This document shows, in pieces, positions 45,733-57,700 of a stretch of DNA of 64,000 nt. Every line of letters begins with the position of its first letter. Position 1 is the first letter of the stretch. Below the pieces are notes generated by a model. That model was given only the letters and a program-made list of their open reading frames with translations. It searched no databases and had not been told where the DNA came from. Origin of the DNA: Saururus chinensis (Eukaryota; Streptophyta; Magnoliopsida; Piperales; Saururaceae); the NCBI GenBank assembly GCA_035235625.1, contig CP141148.1, forward strand, positions 22,197,057 through 22,261,056, written 5' to 3'. The position numbers and the translations under genes were made by a program.

Positions 45733-46432
45733 CTTCAACAGGTCAGACAACTAGGCTGTCAGCAGGTGGCCAACTAGTGGCTTCTAACAGTTGACCAACA
45801 AGCTTTAAATAAAACATATTAACTATTCAGCAAAATTAAATAAACAATAATTGTAGAAATCACTATTCATAATTTACATTCTGATTTACTTAATGAAATT
45901 TGTGCTAATCTTGACTCGAAATCCTACCTTAATGGCCGAGTTGTCTTTAATCCACCATTGCTGGAGCCTCACCAGAAAATTTCATCGACGGCTCTTCCTC
46001 TTTCCTTTAATGGTCAAAGCTAACCTTCCTTCCCTTAGCCCTAATTAGCCTTTTTATAGGCATACGGATTGGAGTTCCTAATGTCCTTAAAAGTTAGGCT
46101 AAAACATCCTCAATTCGGCAACCTATTTGAGCCTCTAAAAATAAATTTTGTCACTTTAATTAATCGGGCCCGTATAGTGATTTAAATGGACAATTTGCAT
46201 GTCTAATTCAGGTAAATGGGCCTTGCATGCTATGTTTAACTTCAAACAGTTGTATCTTCCTCATCCGAACTCTGTTTCATGCATTCTTGGTAGCATTTTG
46301 AAGCTCTTCCTATCTACTTTCCATACTCAGCCACCATTTCCAATCAATGGGTAAGTTATTCTTAAAAGAAATTTAATATGTCCAACACCCTAATTTTCAC
46401 ATGGTCGACTTCAAAAATTTAGAAAATTCTCG

Positions 46433-49400
46433 AATGTTACATACCTGCAGAGAAAAATAATCGACACTAGCACATGTGCTAAAAGGTGTGGAGCATCATA
46501 GGAAAACTTCTACACTCTTGAGTCTTTTGATTGTCCCATGCACATCAGGGGGAACATCGTTTAGTGTTGTGGCTCTTGATTTTTATCGTCATCGGATGAA
46601 CCGACATATAGTGGATCTTTTTCTAAATCAGATTTCTTCTGAATAATCAATTTTTTGATAAAATATATTTTTAATGAGTATAGCTATTTTGAGGATTTTT
46701 ACTTAGCATTATTTTAGATTTTAACTCAACCTATTGAGTATAAATATACTCATCCACACCTAGGTCCTATAGGTGTTCAGTAAGGACCGAAGTGGAAGTG
46801 GAAGAGATTCTAAATAATTTATCTAGTTCTATAATAAACCTTTTTGTAATTAATTATGTGACTGATGTTTAAAACACGATATGCTTATAAATTTATTACC
46901 TCTATATAACTATTGGCTCTAGTCATAGTGGTCATTGGCCTATGTAATTACATTATGTTCTGCTGAATGTGTAATCATATTATGTAGTTATGATATATGT
47001 TTGTAGCTGTGCAATGACTCCGTTTTATGCTGTACTTATCTTGTTTGCGAATATTGTGTTTGTTAGGCACTCGATGGTTGTCACGTTCGGTCACGTACGT
47101 GATAATTACGCATGGAGGATGGATCAATTATGATTATTATGTCATATTAAAATGGTAGCCGTCATAATGTCAGTTGATTATCAGGCACCTTGTAGATATC
47201 CTTCATAGTTTGCCACTATGTCAATCGATTATTACATACCTACATACATACATGGACATTATCACAAAGACGTGGTAGCTCAGACACCAATGAGGCCATC
47301 TTGATGCACGTATATTCCATATTCATCTACAACAGCCTTCCCTCCTCCATTACTTGCATGAGCTATAGCTTTGCATGATAGTTCATGTCCATCATCTCTA
47401 GATGCTCTAGATCGAGCCCATCCTCAGCCAGTTGAGATGACAATTATTTCGAGAGTATATACTAGATGACATTAGGCCACTTGTGCAGATCCCATCTCAT
47501 TATCTTCATAGGCATGTTTGGATTAGTCATCCATTATCTAGAAGGATCAGGAGGATCTAGTGGAGCAACTTCATGATTAAGGGTTTGAATGGGGTTTGTA
47601 GTGGGCATAGGAGAGGTAGAGCTCATTAAGAGCTACTATGATACATTATTTCAAATGTCTAAAGTGTAAACTTCTTTTGTATAACATAGTTTTTTTGGAA
47701 TGTTTTACCTCATTTACATGTTATTGGCATTTGTAGATACTTTTTTCATAGACTTTTTAGTTGTATGTGCGTTTATTTTCACAGGTGTGTTTTAAACTGA
47801 AATAAATTATATGTGGGTTTGTTTTCACAGGGGTTTGTATCATAGCTAAATAAATATTTAAAAATAAAATTTAAATTAAAATTTATCTTTTTAAAGGATG
47901 AAATATGTTAAAACAAAAAAAATTTTATTTGAAGCTCAAGTGCCTAGATTTTGACCTTTAGAAGGACGAAACCTAAACTCAAGTTTTGTCATTTTAAAAG
48001 ACGAAACCCAAGTTTTATCCTTTAGAATGATGAAATCAGTTATTTATTATTGAAATTATTGGTCCTATAGTCAAGTTTATGGATTTTGACCTTTAAAATG
48101 ACAAAAATCAGTAAAAAAAGCGGAACGGGTGCCAACACCTACTTAGCGAAAAAGAACACCATAATGGGAAATAAGTTTCCCTTAGTTATTTTGGTAATTT
48201 TTTTAATAATATTTATTTAATTTTCTCTTAAAAAATTAATTGCATTTGTCAAAAAGTTTTAACCCTAAGGTTCAAAAAATTTGAAAAAAGGTTCAACTTT
48301 TTGATAACCTGCCCAAGATGATGATCATTTCCTATAGTCATCTCCTCAGACAAATTTGTTGATGAAATTTCTACTCTACATCTAAACCCTAGAAGTGTGG
48401 GCTACTCCACTTGGACTAAGAGCTCTTTGATGGAGGGTCCCCAGGACTCCCTGGTGAGGAAGGTATATAACCAAAACTTGAGGCACTTCACTAGTGATTT
48501 CGTAACGGCCCCTTACAAGAAGTAACAATGAGATTAGGAGGAACTACAAGAGAGGAAGAGGCAAAAAACATCGAGTCTTCCTCATCTACATCATCACACA
48601 TAAAGAAGAAACTAAAACATCTAGTCTCTTTATAGTTTGCTTGTGAAACATGGTCATTTGCCTTTTCTACTCATTCAATGGATGCATTAAATGGGGAGTA
48701 ACGCTAAGGCAAAATTGTCATAATAAGGCGTAAACCTAAAAAATGACAATTCTTGCCAAAAATGTGGTTTTTTTTAAATTCTTTACACAACGACCTAAAG
48801 TTTGGTAAAACCTTTGCCCTTTCTTTTTGGGACAGACATTCTTAAATTTGGCCCATTGGATCCCCTTCCAACTAGTACATGAGCTTTATAAAACTTGGCT
48901 GAAATGTAGGTCAGTCAATTGCATGACTAGGCCTTGTTTAATGCTTAGAAATTACAAATACTTGATGAAGTATCTCTGTTCATGCTTAATAGAGCTGTAT
49001 GTTCGGACAGAAAAACCCCTCTTGATAAGAGGAGAATGAGGCAGGTAATAATGTTCAGTTAGATGTATGAATGCGGTGAGATTGCATCTCTAATTCGACC
49101 ATTTGACGGAGCCTAGGGGCAACTTAAGAAGCAAGAAGATTAAGAAAAGCTGCCTGACATGGATGATGTGACACATGGAAAGGAGATGAGAGGCAACACA
49201 AGCGAAGCTATATGCACAAAATTTTGTAGAATAGGGATAAAGAGGGCAATTGGAAGGTTCAGAAGAACATAAATGAAGTACAAAAGACAAGAAACTACAC
49301 CTATGATTGGATAGGTTGAGATGACAAGATCTATGTCATCTCAGGCTGGAATTTGGTGGATTATGAAGGTGGTGAATTTAATGGCGAAGATGATGATTCC

Positions 49401-50779
49401 GATATTGTAAATGCTTGTACAGTCGCCTTATCTAATGGATAAAACTTGCCAGTTTTTGGTACCATACCAAAAAAATTTCTTCATTTAATCAACACCATTG
49501 TCTTCATGCATGTACATTTCCTTTGCATTCCAATGCAGAAATCCGATGTGCAGAGAACATGGCTAAAATCTAAGATTACAGCTAGCTAAACACATAAAAG
49601 ATACATATTTTATTAAATGACGAATTAAACATATATTATTCATTATAGTCTCTCTTATTAATCATAACAAAAAATGCTACTGTTGTCATGTACAAAACAA
49701 GCTTGCTTCAATCAGAAGGTTGAATAACTTTCATTAGATGTCTTGCTCAGTCACTTGAGTCATGATCATGGAGATTTGTCTATTATTGACAAAGTCAATT
49801 TTGTTCAGCTTCACACAGCATAGAACTTGTTCTGGAAATTCCTCTTGCTTTTGTGCCTGCAATTAGCATACCATACATTGCATTATATTTTGCGCTTTCT
49901 TCCTCATGGTCTTTGAAATAAGCTTGATTACAAATTACATTATAAACTAAAGTACATTTCAACAGACCACGTTGACTAGACTCCATTCAACAATGTTGTA
50001 AATTTAGTAGGCATGTCAAGCATTTCCCTCCTGAGAAGGTTGAGAGCTGGACATTCTGCATTTCACATTTGAAGTTCTAGTAACCCTATGATATCCACAG
50101 GGAATTTCACTTCCATTCCACACAAAACCTCGTGACAAAAAAGACAATAATATAGCTGCCTACCCACTCTGACATCATCGAAAACCATCGTACGCCCAAC
50201 TTGTTACTCTCATGTATAGGACAACACACTAGCTTTTCTCATGATAGACAAACTTGAGAAATAATAATAGGAAGAACCCTGAGGCCACCCTCTATTTCAT
50301 GCAAGTAAAATTTAAGATAACATTTACAAAAATAAGGAAAATTTGAGTGGAAGCCATATACAAGATAATTAATATGTGTCAATATATAGTTTATTGTTGC
50401 AAAAGAAAATGAAAATTAGATAACCGAAAAGCTTTCCAAAAAAGTGAATAACATTTCAAGAAGTAATAAGCATGAATTGGCATAGTCTTTAAGGTGATAA
50501 TAACCTGCCCCTTTTCTTTAGGACGCAACTATTTCCCCTCGAGTTGTTACTCAAGTCCCCCCCCCCCCGCGGTCCTCCACTGTTCATTTTAATTTTATTT
50601 CTGCTCTTTCATTGCCTCATTCTCAATCTTCCCCCCATGGTGTGAGCTCTTCTATCTCCCCCTGTCGCTTGTGGCCCCTCTTCCCCGATCAATTTCTTTC
50701 TTCCTTCTCGCTTGTGGCTCCTCTTCCATGATCTTTTTCTCTCTCTACCTTACCCTTGCTATTTATCAATAAAATTTCT
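46433..50779. other. Gene-poor stretch
   Basis: I see no gene. 46700-46800 read in reverse resembles the LTR pieces noted at 28 kb. At 47890-48120 the phrases TTTTGACCTTTAGAAGGACG, CATTTTAAAAGACGAAACCC and TATCCTTTAGAATGATGAAA recur as diverged short repeats, as in the subterminal zone of a DNA transposon. At 48520-48620 a plus frame reads RRNYKREEEAKNIESSSSTS then SHIKKKLKHL, a linker-like peptide of unknown origin. A C-run (10 bases) lies at 50558-50567. Confidence 0.4.
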
Positions 50780-51130
50780 GAATGATTTTTGGCGAGGGGT
50801 GGTCATTGCTAAAATATGTATTATTTGATGAGGAACTACAATTTTCATGTAAATAAGTTTTAATTGATGGATGGTATTTGGCGGGGAGAAGTCACCGCTA
50901 CAATACGCATAAATTGATGGGGACCTTTGTTCTCCGTATAATGTAGTTTTATTTGTCAGGGGTACCCCTCGCCACGAAACTTAAAAGCTTCTAGAAAACT
51001 CCTGGTGGGAGGTGGTCACCATCACAATATACGAAATTTGACGAGGACTTAAGGCTTTTGTCCAAATTAATTTTATTTGGCAGAGGGTATCAATCACAAA
51101 AGAAGTTTTGGGGTGGCACGAGTAAAATTG
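50780..51130. repeat. CACTA-like subterminal repeat cluster
   Basis: Short diverged motifs recur every 60-80 bp in both directions: TTTTTGGCGAGGGGTGGTCA, ATTTGGCGGGGAGAAGTCAC, TTTGTCAGGGGTACCCCTCG, CTGGTGGGAGGTGGTCACCA and ATTTGGCAGAGGG. Clusters of such inverted and direct short repeats are usual at the ends of plant CACTA (En/Spm) elements. No CACTA terminus or transposase was found. Confidence 0.5.
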
Positions 51131-51208
51131 TAGGGGGTGTGGGAGATACTGAGTTGTAAAACAAATTCATGTTATATTTCTATGATGGGGGGCTCTAAGC
51201 ATTTTTTT

Positions 51209-51226
51209 GGGGGGGGGGGGGGGGGG
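51209..51226. repeat. 18-base G run
   Basis: Eighteen consecutive G after seven T. Length could be affected by sequencing or assembly error. Confidence 0.9.
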
Positions 51227-51608
51227 AAATACATGCGTTCTTTTTTCTATTGGTAACATATTCACAAGCAGAGTATTACGACGTAACTCATAACCCAACA
51301 TAATTGTAGCATGCTTACAACAATTCTTAGGAACCATATGCAAACAAGAATAGGCCCATGTGGACGGCGTGTGCATTGCTGCAAACATTCCTGTGTGTAA
51401 GAGCACTTATAGCATTTCCATTACAACCAATTGTATTTTATCAGCTTCATATTGATAGACAAAAAGAGAAAAAAAAAGGCTCTACTCAAGTGAAGCAGAA
51501 GATAAGGCAATTAAGTACTTAATGTAAAATCTTACATGAAAAATACCTCAATATAGTTTAACAATAAACATGAGAGATTTTCAAAACCTGATACATTTTT
51601 AGGTCACC

Positions 51609-51746
51609 TTTTAAAAAAGAATAGTGATATTCACACAACAAAGACACCCAACAAAAACTCCTTCATTTGTTCAGTACAACTAAAACTCATGTGGGAGTTT
51701 TTTGTTGGGTGTCTTTTTTATGTAAATATCATTTTTCTTTAAAAAA
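51609..51746. mobile_element. Small fold-back MITE
   Basis: The left arm (from 51609, with AAGACACCCAACAAAAACTCC at 51641-51661) and the right arm (GGGAGTTTTTTGTTGGGTGTC from 51694, then AAATATCATTTTTCTTTAAAA) pair over about 50 bp with few mismatches. The spacer is about 30 bp. No open frame. Target duplication not resolved because the ends lie in A/T runs. Confidence 0.75.
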
Positions 51747-54290
51747 TGCAAGATGTACTAGACATGAACTTTATATATCCAAAACTAAATTTGAATGTTT
51801 GCATATATCTCCAAAATCAGAATAGGTTTTCTTGGAAAGTAATAAATGAAGAAATGGAAATAAAAAGGAGAAATTTAAAAAAAAAATGATAGATTTTCTA
51901 AATATGGTTGATAACAAAATAACAAAAAAAGATAGAGTTCTATATGATTTCAACGGTGGAGACTATACTTTGTACTTGTGGAGTAATGGATTAAGCTGCA
52001 TATAAAGACATTAACATCACACTAGTGACTATCAAGGTGCACATAAATACATTAACTTCATACCCATGAGGACAAGGTGTTAGAAGTGGGTATATGGGCT
52101 AAGCCCATTTGGGTATTGAGAGCCCCAGCTCACTTTTAAAAGAATGAGAATCATACATGTGAATTGGTTAAATGCTATAAATAGTACCACATCACCTAAA
52201 AAAAGTGATGATGTTGGTATATAAGGTATAAGTTTGGCCTTTCAAGTTAAGCCCTTAGGCCACTTCATTTGTGTGGAGGAGATACATGTTAGACCCATGC
52301 ACCTCGGTAAGTTAACCCATGAATATAAGCGCCACAGTCCGGCTTGCCGGTTTAGCTTGGTTTGGTTCGCTTCGCAAGCTCAGCCGGATTGGTTGGGTTA
52401 ACAAGATTATTATTTTTGGGACCTATTCATTTGGGTTTCTCTTTAACCCAAAATGGGGCTCCGGTTTTCTTTTTACCAAAATGTGTCCTTTAAAAGATGG
52501 ATGCATCCGTTTGAATGGGATGAGTTTTCAACATGATTTCTTATTAAACACTAAAAATGGTTTTTCTGGATCATCCTTTACTAGATTTTGTTTCCGTCAT
52601 CTATGAGACCAATTCCCCTCAAAACAGCCATGCCAAATTCATTTAATTATAAAACTATGCCTATTGGCTATTGTCTTATTCAAACTATAAGTGACTATAC
52701 AAACTATATACAAAAATATACTAATGGTGATGTTTAGTTTTGTTGACCATAATAATAAAAAAATGTCATAAAAGGACAAAACAATACAAGCATGTTGGCT
52801 GCTAGAGGGCAGAACTTTTCAATGGAGGTTATAACAACACAATACACAAAATGTTGGGAAAAAAACATAACATAAGGTGCTATTCGTATATGAAATTTTT
52901 GTAAGCTTTTATCGATTATGCCCTAATTTCAATAGGAATTATCAAAACCCTAATTGGCCGCAGAAGGTAGACCGAATTAAAATTTTCACTCAAAAGTTGA
53001 TTATAAGTTGTTTTCAGCTGGAATTGGCCGGAATCACCTGACCTTGTCAGGTGATTATTTCAATTCTGGTTCCGAATCCTTGTTTGGGAATTATATATTC
53101 TATTATTTTTAAGTGCTACCTCTAATATCAATTTGAGCTTTGAGAAGCATACCATATAGGTAGAGTCCACTTTAAAAGTTTAAAATTATTTACCCATATA
53201 ATATATTACTTAATAGGGCTCAAATTTAGGGCGTAATAGTACCAAAAATGTGTATATTCAAGTTCAAGAGAAAGAGATATATTAGTTTAAGGTTTTAAAA
53301 ATAGCTTTGATGCGACATCCAAATTTATTCTAAAAAAAAAGTCTTTTGCCAACCGTAATTCTCATTCGGTAGTGAATTATTAAAATGTATTCTAAAAAAA
53401 TCTGCTTTTATTTTAAAAAAATTTAACACCTAAACATCCCTTAGAAGTCACATAACATAAGTGTCACAACTGAATAAAAGACATGATTCACAACTATAGA
53501 TTGTTAGAAGCCAATGACACTGCATGAAAATTATCTCGAATGCAATAGATGTCAAGAATAAAGTTTGTAATACCATTCCTTGTAAAATAAGTGGTTCTCA
53601 TGCTCACCATCACTAAATCCTTCCATTCCCTTCATGATGAAATTTTACAATATTTGTACTAGATATGTGTGTTGAAGGCTTGTGTTGAACATTTAACTAT
53701 ATATAAATTAACTAGTGCCGCATGATTTTATTTAATTTCCTTTGTAATGTATATGATTAACTAATAAAACTTCACTAAGGTGATACTCGTGATTGATATG
53801 GTCTCATCTTGTAGCCAATTTCCTTCAGGCCACTTCGTGACAGAGAGGTCTAAAGCATAGGGAAACATCATTTGCTATGACTCACCATCAGTAAGATCCA
53901 TTTACCTAGCTGGGAGTTGGTTGGAAAGAAATTTTTTAACATGCTTTGTTTCATAATTTCACACTCTTATCCTAATGAAAAACATCTTGCAAGAGATGAA
54001 GTGACACAGGAAGATGCAAAGAGAAGTTACCCGAATTGAATGGTGGTTGGTGGAAACTTTAAGTTCAATGAACCAGAATATCCTGAGTACTCTGAAGTAG
54101 AAAGTCCTTTATTCCATAACGAAAGAGAACAAGTCCCTTCTCCTTTCATAGAAAAAATTTCCTTCCCTGCATTGCTATCTCCTTCTTCTTCTTGAGTAAT
54201 TGATCAAATTTTAAGCTCTGAGTGCTAGATTTCCTAACAAATTGCAGAATAAATATCTGCAGGTTGTAAATTTTTTTTCTTTCCATTCCA
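51747..54290. other. Intergenic, with one possible LTR
   Basis: Starting at 52079, TGTTAGAAGTGGGTATATGG with ATGCTATAAATAGTACCA (TATA-like) downstream looks like a copia-type LTR, but no partner or internal region is evident. At 53028-53052 a small hairpin (AATCACCTGAC / GTCAGGTGATT) occurs. Otherwise nothing was recognised. Confidence 0.4.
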
Positions 54291-54295
54291 TTAAA

Positions 54296-54590
54296 TATCT
54301 GGTTCTATAGATATAATATACAAAATTCTGTAATGTTTTCGCTTTTTTTCTTAATTTATCCTTCATTTTAGCAGGAAATTGTGGTCTACTTCCGAGACGG
54401 TATTCTGTAATCAATTCAAGTATATAAAAGATCTGGTTCTGTTGCTTCATCACACAATATTACATGATATTCTGTATACTAGCTTCTTTACATAAAGGAT
54501 CTGGTTCTGTTGCTATATGACACAATTTTCTCTAACGTTTTTTACCAGAAAAGTTGGAGGTCTACTTCTGATACTAGCTTCTTAACGTCT
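54296..54590 (+). promoter_or_regulatory. NLR upstream region with internal duplications and a TATA-like site
   Basis: The phrase GATCTGGTTCTGTTGCT followed by ATMWSACACAAT appears at 54431 and 54500, with a weaker copy at 54297. The phrase GGTCTACTTC is repeated at 54382 and 54559, each about 20 bases after an ACCAG/GCAGG...AAATTG/AAGTTG block. AGTATATAAAAG at 54419-54430 is a good TATA candidate, about 330 bp upstream of the start codon. The layout suggests a promoter built up by tandem duplication. Confidence 0.5.
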
Positions 54591-54755
54591 ATTTTCAGCT
54601 TTTGTGGTGGTTGATTCCTCCTAGTCATTTCTCTTCAACCACAGTGATCTTGTCAGCAACCACCGACGAGACACACATTCACTGAGCAGAGGCTTTGGGG
54701 CTATTTTCTCCCATCCTTGATTTGTTGATCTTCAAACTTCAACTCAGAGAAAGCC

Positions 54756-57700
54756 ATGGCCCTGCAGCTCATCGGAGGGGCAGCTCTTGGTGGCTTCTTC
54801 CAAACTGTGTTTCAGGAACTGACGGTGATCCTCTACAAGGGTCTTGGTCGTCGTTGGGATCTAAATTCTGAGCTGGAAAAACTGAAAAGAAAGCTGACAA
54901 ATGCTCAAGCTGTGATCGATGATGCCGAGATGAGGAGATACACTGAACCAGACGTGAATTACTGGGTGGATGATCTCAGGGAGTTGATCTATGACATAGA
55001 TGACACCGTCGACGAGATGAACACCCGACGATTGGAGCTGGAACAAGAGGCAGCCAAAAGTCAAGTCGAGGTACGTTACATATTTTCTCCTTCATTAGAT
55101 AAAGCTAAAGAAGCTTTAGATATAGGCGAAGAAGCTCTGTTCAAGCAAACGATCAAAATCAAGATAAGACATTTCTTAGAAAAGCTAGATGAGGCTATAA
55201 AAGAAGCGAAAAGCCTCGAGCTGAGAAGACATACAAGTGGGTCGAGTTGGGGGCTGAGTCAAGCTAGAGTGACAAGTCCCTCTATAGATGAGTCTGATGT
55301 ATATGGTCGACAGGAAGACAAGGAAAGCATAATAGAGTTCCTGTTTGAGCCTGGCAGTGATCAAAATAAGAAAAATTATTCTGTGATCCCCATTGTGGGT
55401 ATGGGAGGGGTAGGAAAGACTACCCTTGCTCAAATCGTCTTTCAAGATGAACGAGTTAAGTCACAATTTTCCCCACGAAGTTGGGCTTGTGTGTCTGATG
55501 TTTTTGATGTTGACAAAGTGACTAGAGAACTTGTTGAGTACTCAACTGGAAATAATTGTCTATGCTTGTCATCACCGGCATTACAAGATCGCCTTGAAAG
55601 CATGGTGAGAGGTAAGAGGTTTTTCCTAGTGTTGGATGATATATGGACAGTTAAAGAATGGGATAGAATGAAAGCTCCGTTAAGTCATTGTGGAGAACGA
55701 AGCATAATTCTGATCACTACTCGGAGTCATATAGTTGCAAAAGCCATTGCTAATTGGTCACCCTATGAGTTAGGAATTCTTGACGATGAGCAATGTTGGG
55801 ATTTGTTTAGTAGTAGGGCTTTTGGAGATATGCATGCTGATGTAGATAAGAACTTGGTCCAACTAGGAAAAAAAATTGTCCAAAAGTGCAAAGGGGTTCC
55901 TTTGGCCGTCAAAGTATTAGGGGCCATGTTGCAAGGTACAGAGAAAGAAAGGTGGGAAGCTGTATTGAAAAATGAACTCTGGCATTTACAGAAAGATGAT
56001 AATGAAATCTTCCCAGCCTTGAGATTGAGTTACCACTATTTACCTTCTCCGTCAAAGCGTTGCTTTGAATACCTCTCCCTTTTTCCGACAGATTATTCAT
56101 TTGACAAGAACAAATTAGTTTATTTGTGGATTGGAGAAGGCCTTATAGAGGCTAACGAAGGCAGAGCATTGGAGGACATTGGGAGGCAATACTTTGATGA
56201 TTTAAAAAGAAGATGTCTCATTCAAAAAGATGATAAAGTCCATGACCTTGTGCACAACCTAGCCTGCACCATCTCTGTAGAATTTTATTGTCGACTTCAA
56301 AGTGATAGGAAATTATACAAGTCTTTGGCAAGGGCACGTCATGCATCCATTGCTGGCAATAGCGTGGATGAAGGAGAATATAAGTTGCTTGCTGAAGCTA
56401 GAGGCTTGCGCACAATCTTGTTGTTTGAAAGTCATTCTCCAAGATTGTTAGATATATTTTCAAAGTGGAGATTGTTACGTGTAGTAGATCTGCGTATGAG
56501 TGGACTGCCAGAGCTGCCAGAATCCATAGGTGAGTTAAAGCATATGAGGTTCCTTGATCTCTATGGTAATACAAGACTAAGGAATTTACCTGATGCATTA
56601 TGTAAACTCTACAATTTGCAATATTTAAACCTTCATGATTGTAACAATGTAAATAACTTACCAAAAGACGTGGAAAACCTCCTAAATCTAAGGTGGCTAG
56701 ATCTCTCATGCACGTCAATATCAAGTCTACCAAAAGATATAGGAAACCTCCTAAATCTACGGCACCTAAGCCTCTCATGCTCGTTAATATCAAGTCTACC
56801 AAATTCGATTTGCAAACTGTACAACTTACGAGCGTTGCACCTTTCATACTGTAGCCTTACTGAACTACCAGAAGGTATTGGGAACCTCAACAGCCTAGAT
56901 GCACTCCTCCTCCGTGGTAATAATATATCGCGTTTGCCGGATTCCATTGTAAAAGCCACTAATCTACAATTTATTGATATTGAGTTGGATTGTAAGGATG
57001 TGGAACTGCCGCCATATTTGGGAAAGTTGACCTGCCTGCAAGAGTTGAGAGCGTACCACGTTACAAAGGAGAGTGGACGGGGAATTGGAGAGCTAAAGGA
57101 CCTGAACAACCTCAGATCAAACGAACTTGTAATCTCTGGTATGGAGAACATTGAGAGCGTGGAAGAGGCAGAAATGGCCGATCTGAAAAGCAAGAAGCAC
57201 ATTAAAAGGCTGTTATTCAAATGGAGCCCCCTTGGTCCTGAAGATTCTTTGGTGGTGAGAGATGGAAAAGTGGAGGCGAAGGTACTGGAAGCTCTTGAAC
57301 CTCATACCACCACCCTCGCTTCTCTATCTTTCGAATACTACAGCGGTGATATGTTTCCGAAATGGATAAACTGCCTTTTCTCCCTCAGTAAGCTAATACT
57401 CGAGGAGCTGCATAGAGTGAGAACGTTGGTGGGCATCAATCTTCCATCATTAGAGATCCTAGTAATTTGTAGGTGCCCGAGTTTGAGGGAAGTTTCTATG
57501 GCGGCTCCAAAGTTGAGGGCCTTAACAGTGGAGCACTGCCAAGAGTTAATGTTAACTGCAATCGCTGTGAAGCTTGTAAATCTTCAAGACGAAACTTGCG
57601 TGAATTTAATGACCCAACTGGAGGACCTCTTTATCGATCGCCCTCAACTGGAGTGCCTGCAACAACTAGTACTACAATCAGCTGACTGTGGAGTCCCTCT

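Larger units (their letters stand above)
43390..46432. mobile_element. LTR-like unit, about 3.0 kb (possible solo LTR)
   Basis: It begins TATCACGCCCGAGAG and ends TTCTCGAATGTTACA, forming imperfect inverted ends of the TGTCACRCCCGA...TCGRGTGTTACA kind seen in gypsy-type LTRs. Near the start a GGGCTAAAAAGAAAG...CTCAGTAAGAG stretch resembles the LTR pieces at 28.2 and 28.8 kb, and near the end (46240-46340) TCTGTTTCATGCATTCTTGG resembles the solo LTR's 3' part. There are no coding peptides. The first base is TA rather than TG, and the flanking pentamers do not match, so the outer limits and integrity are uncertain. Confidence 0.5.

Noticed and set aside
51209..51226. G18 run as a quadruplex regulatory site
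   Set aside because: A homopolymer of this length is as likely an assembly or sequencing artefact, and no gene is nearby.
56398..57220. Two long minus-strand frames (149 and 195 residues)
   Set aside because: Antisense shadows of the NLR leucine-rich repeats; regular LRR codons keep the opposite strand open.
57473..57685. Plus-strand frame of 70 residues inside the NLR
   Set aside because: Alternate frame of the intact NLR coding sequence.
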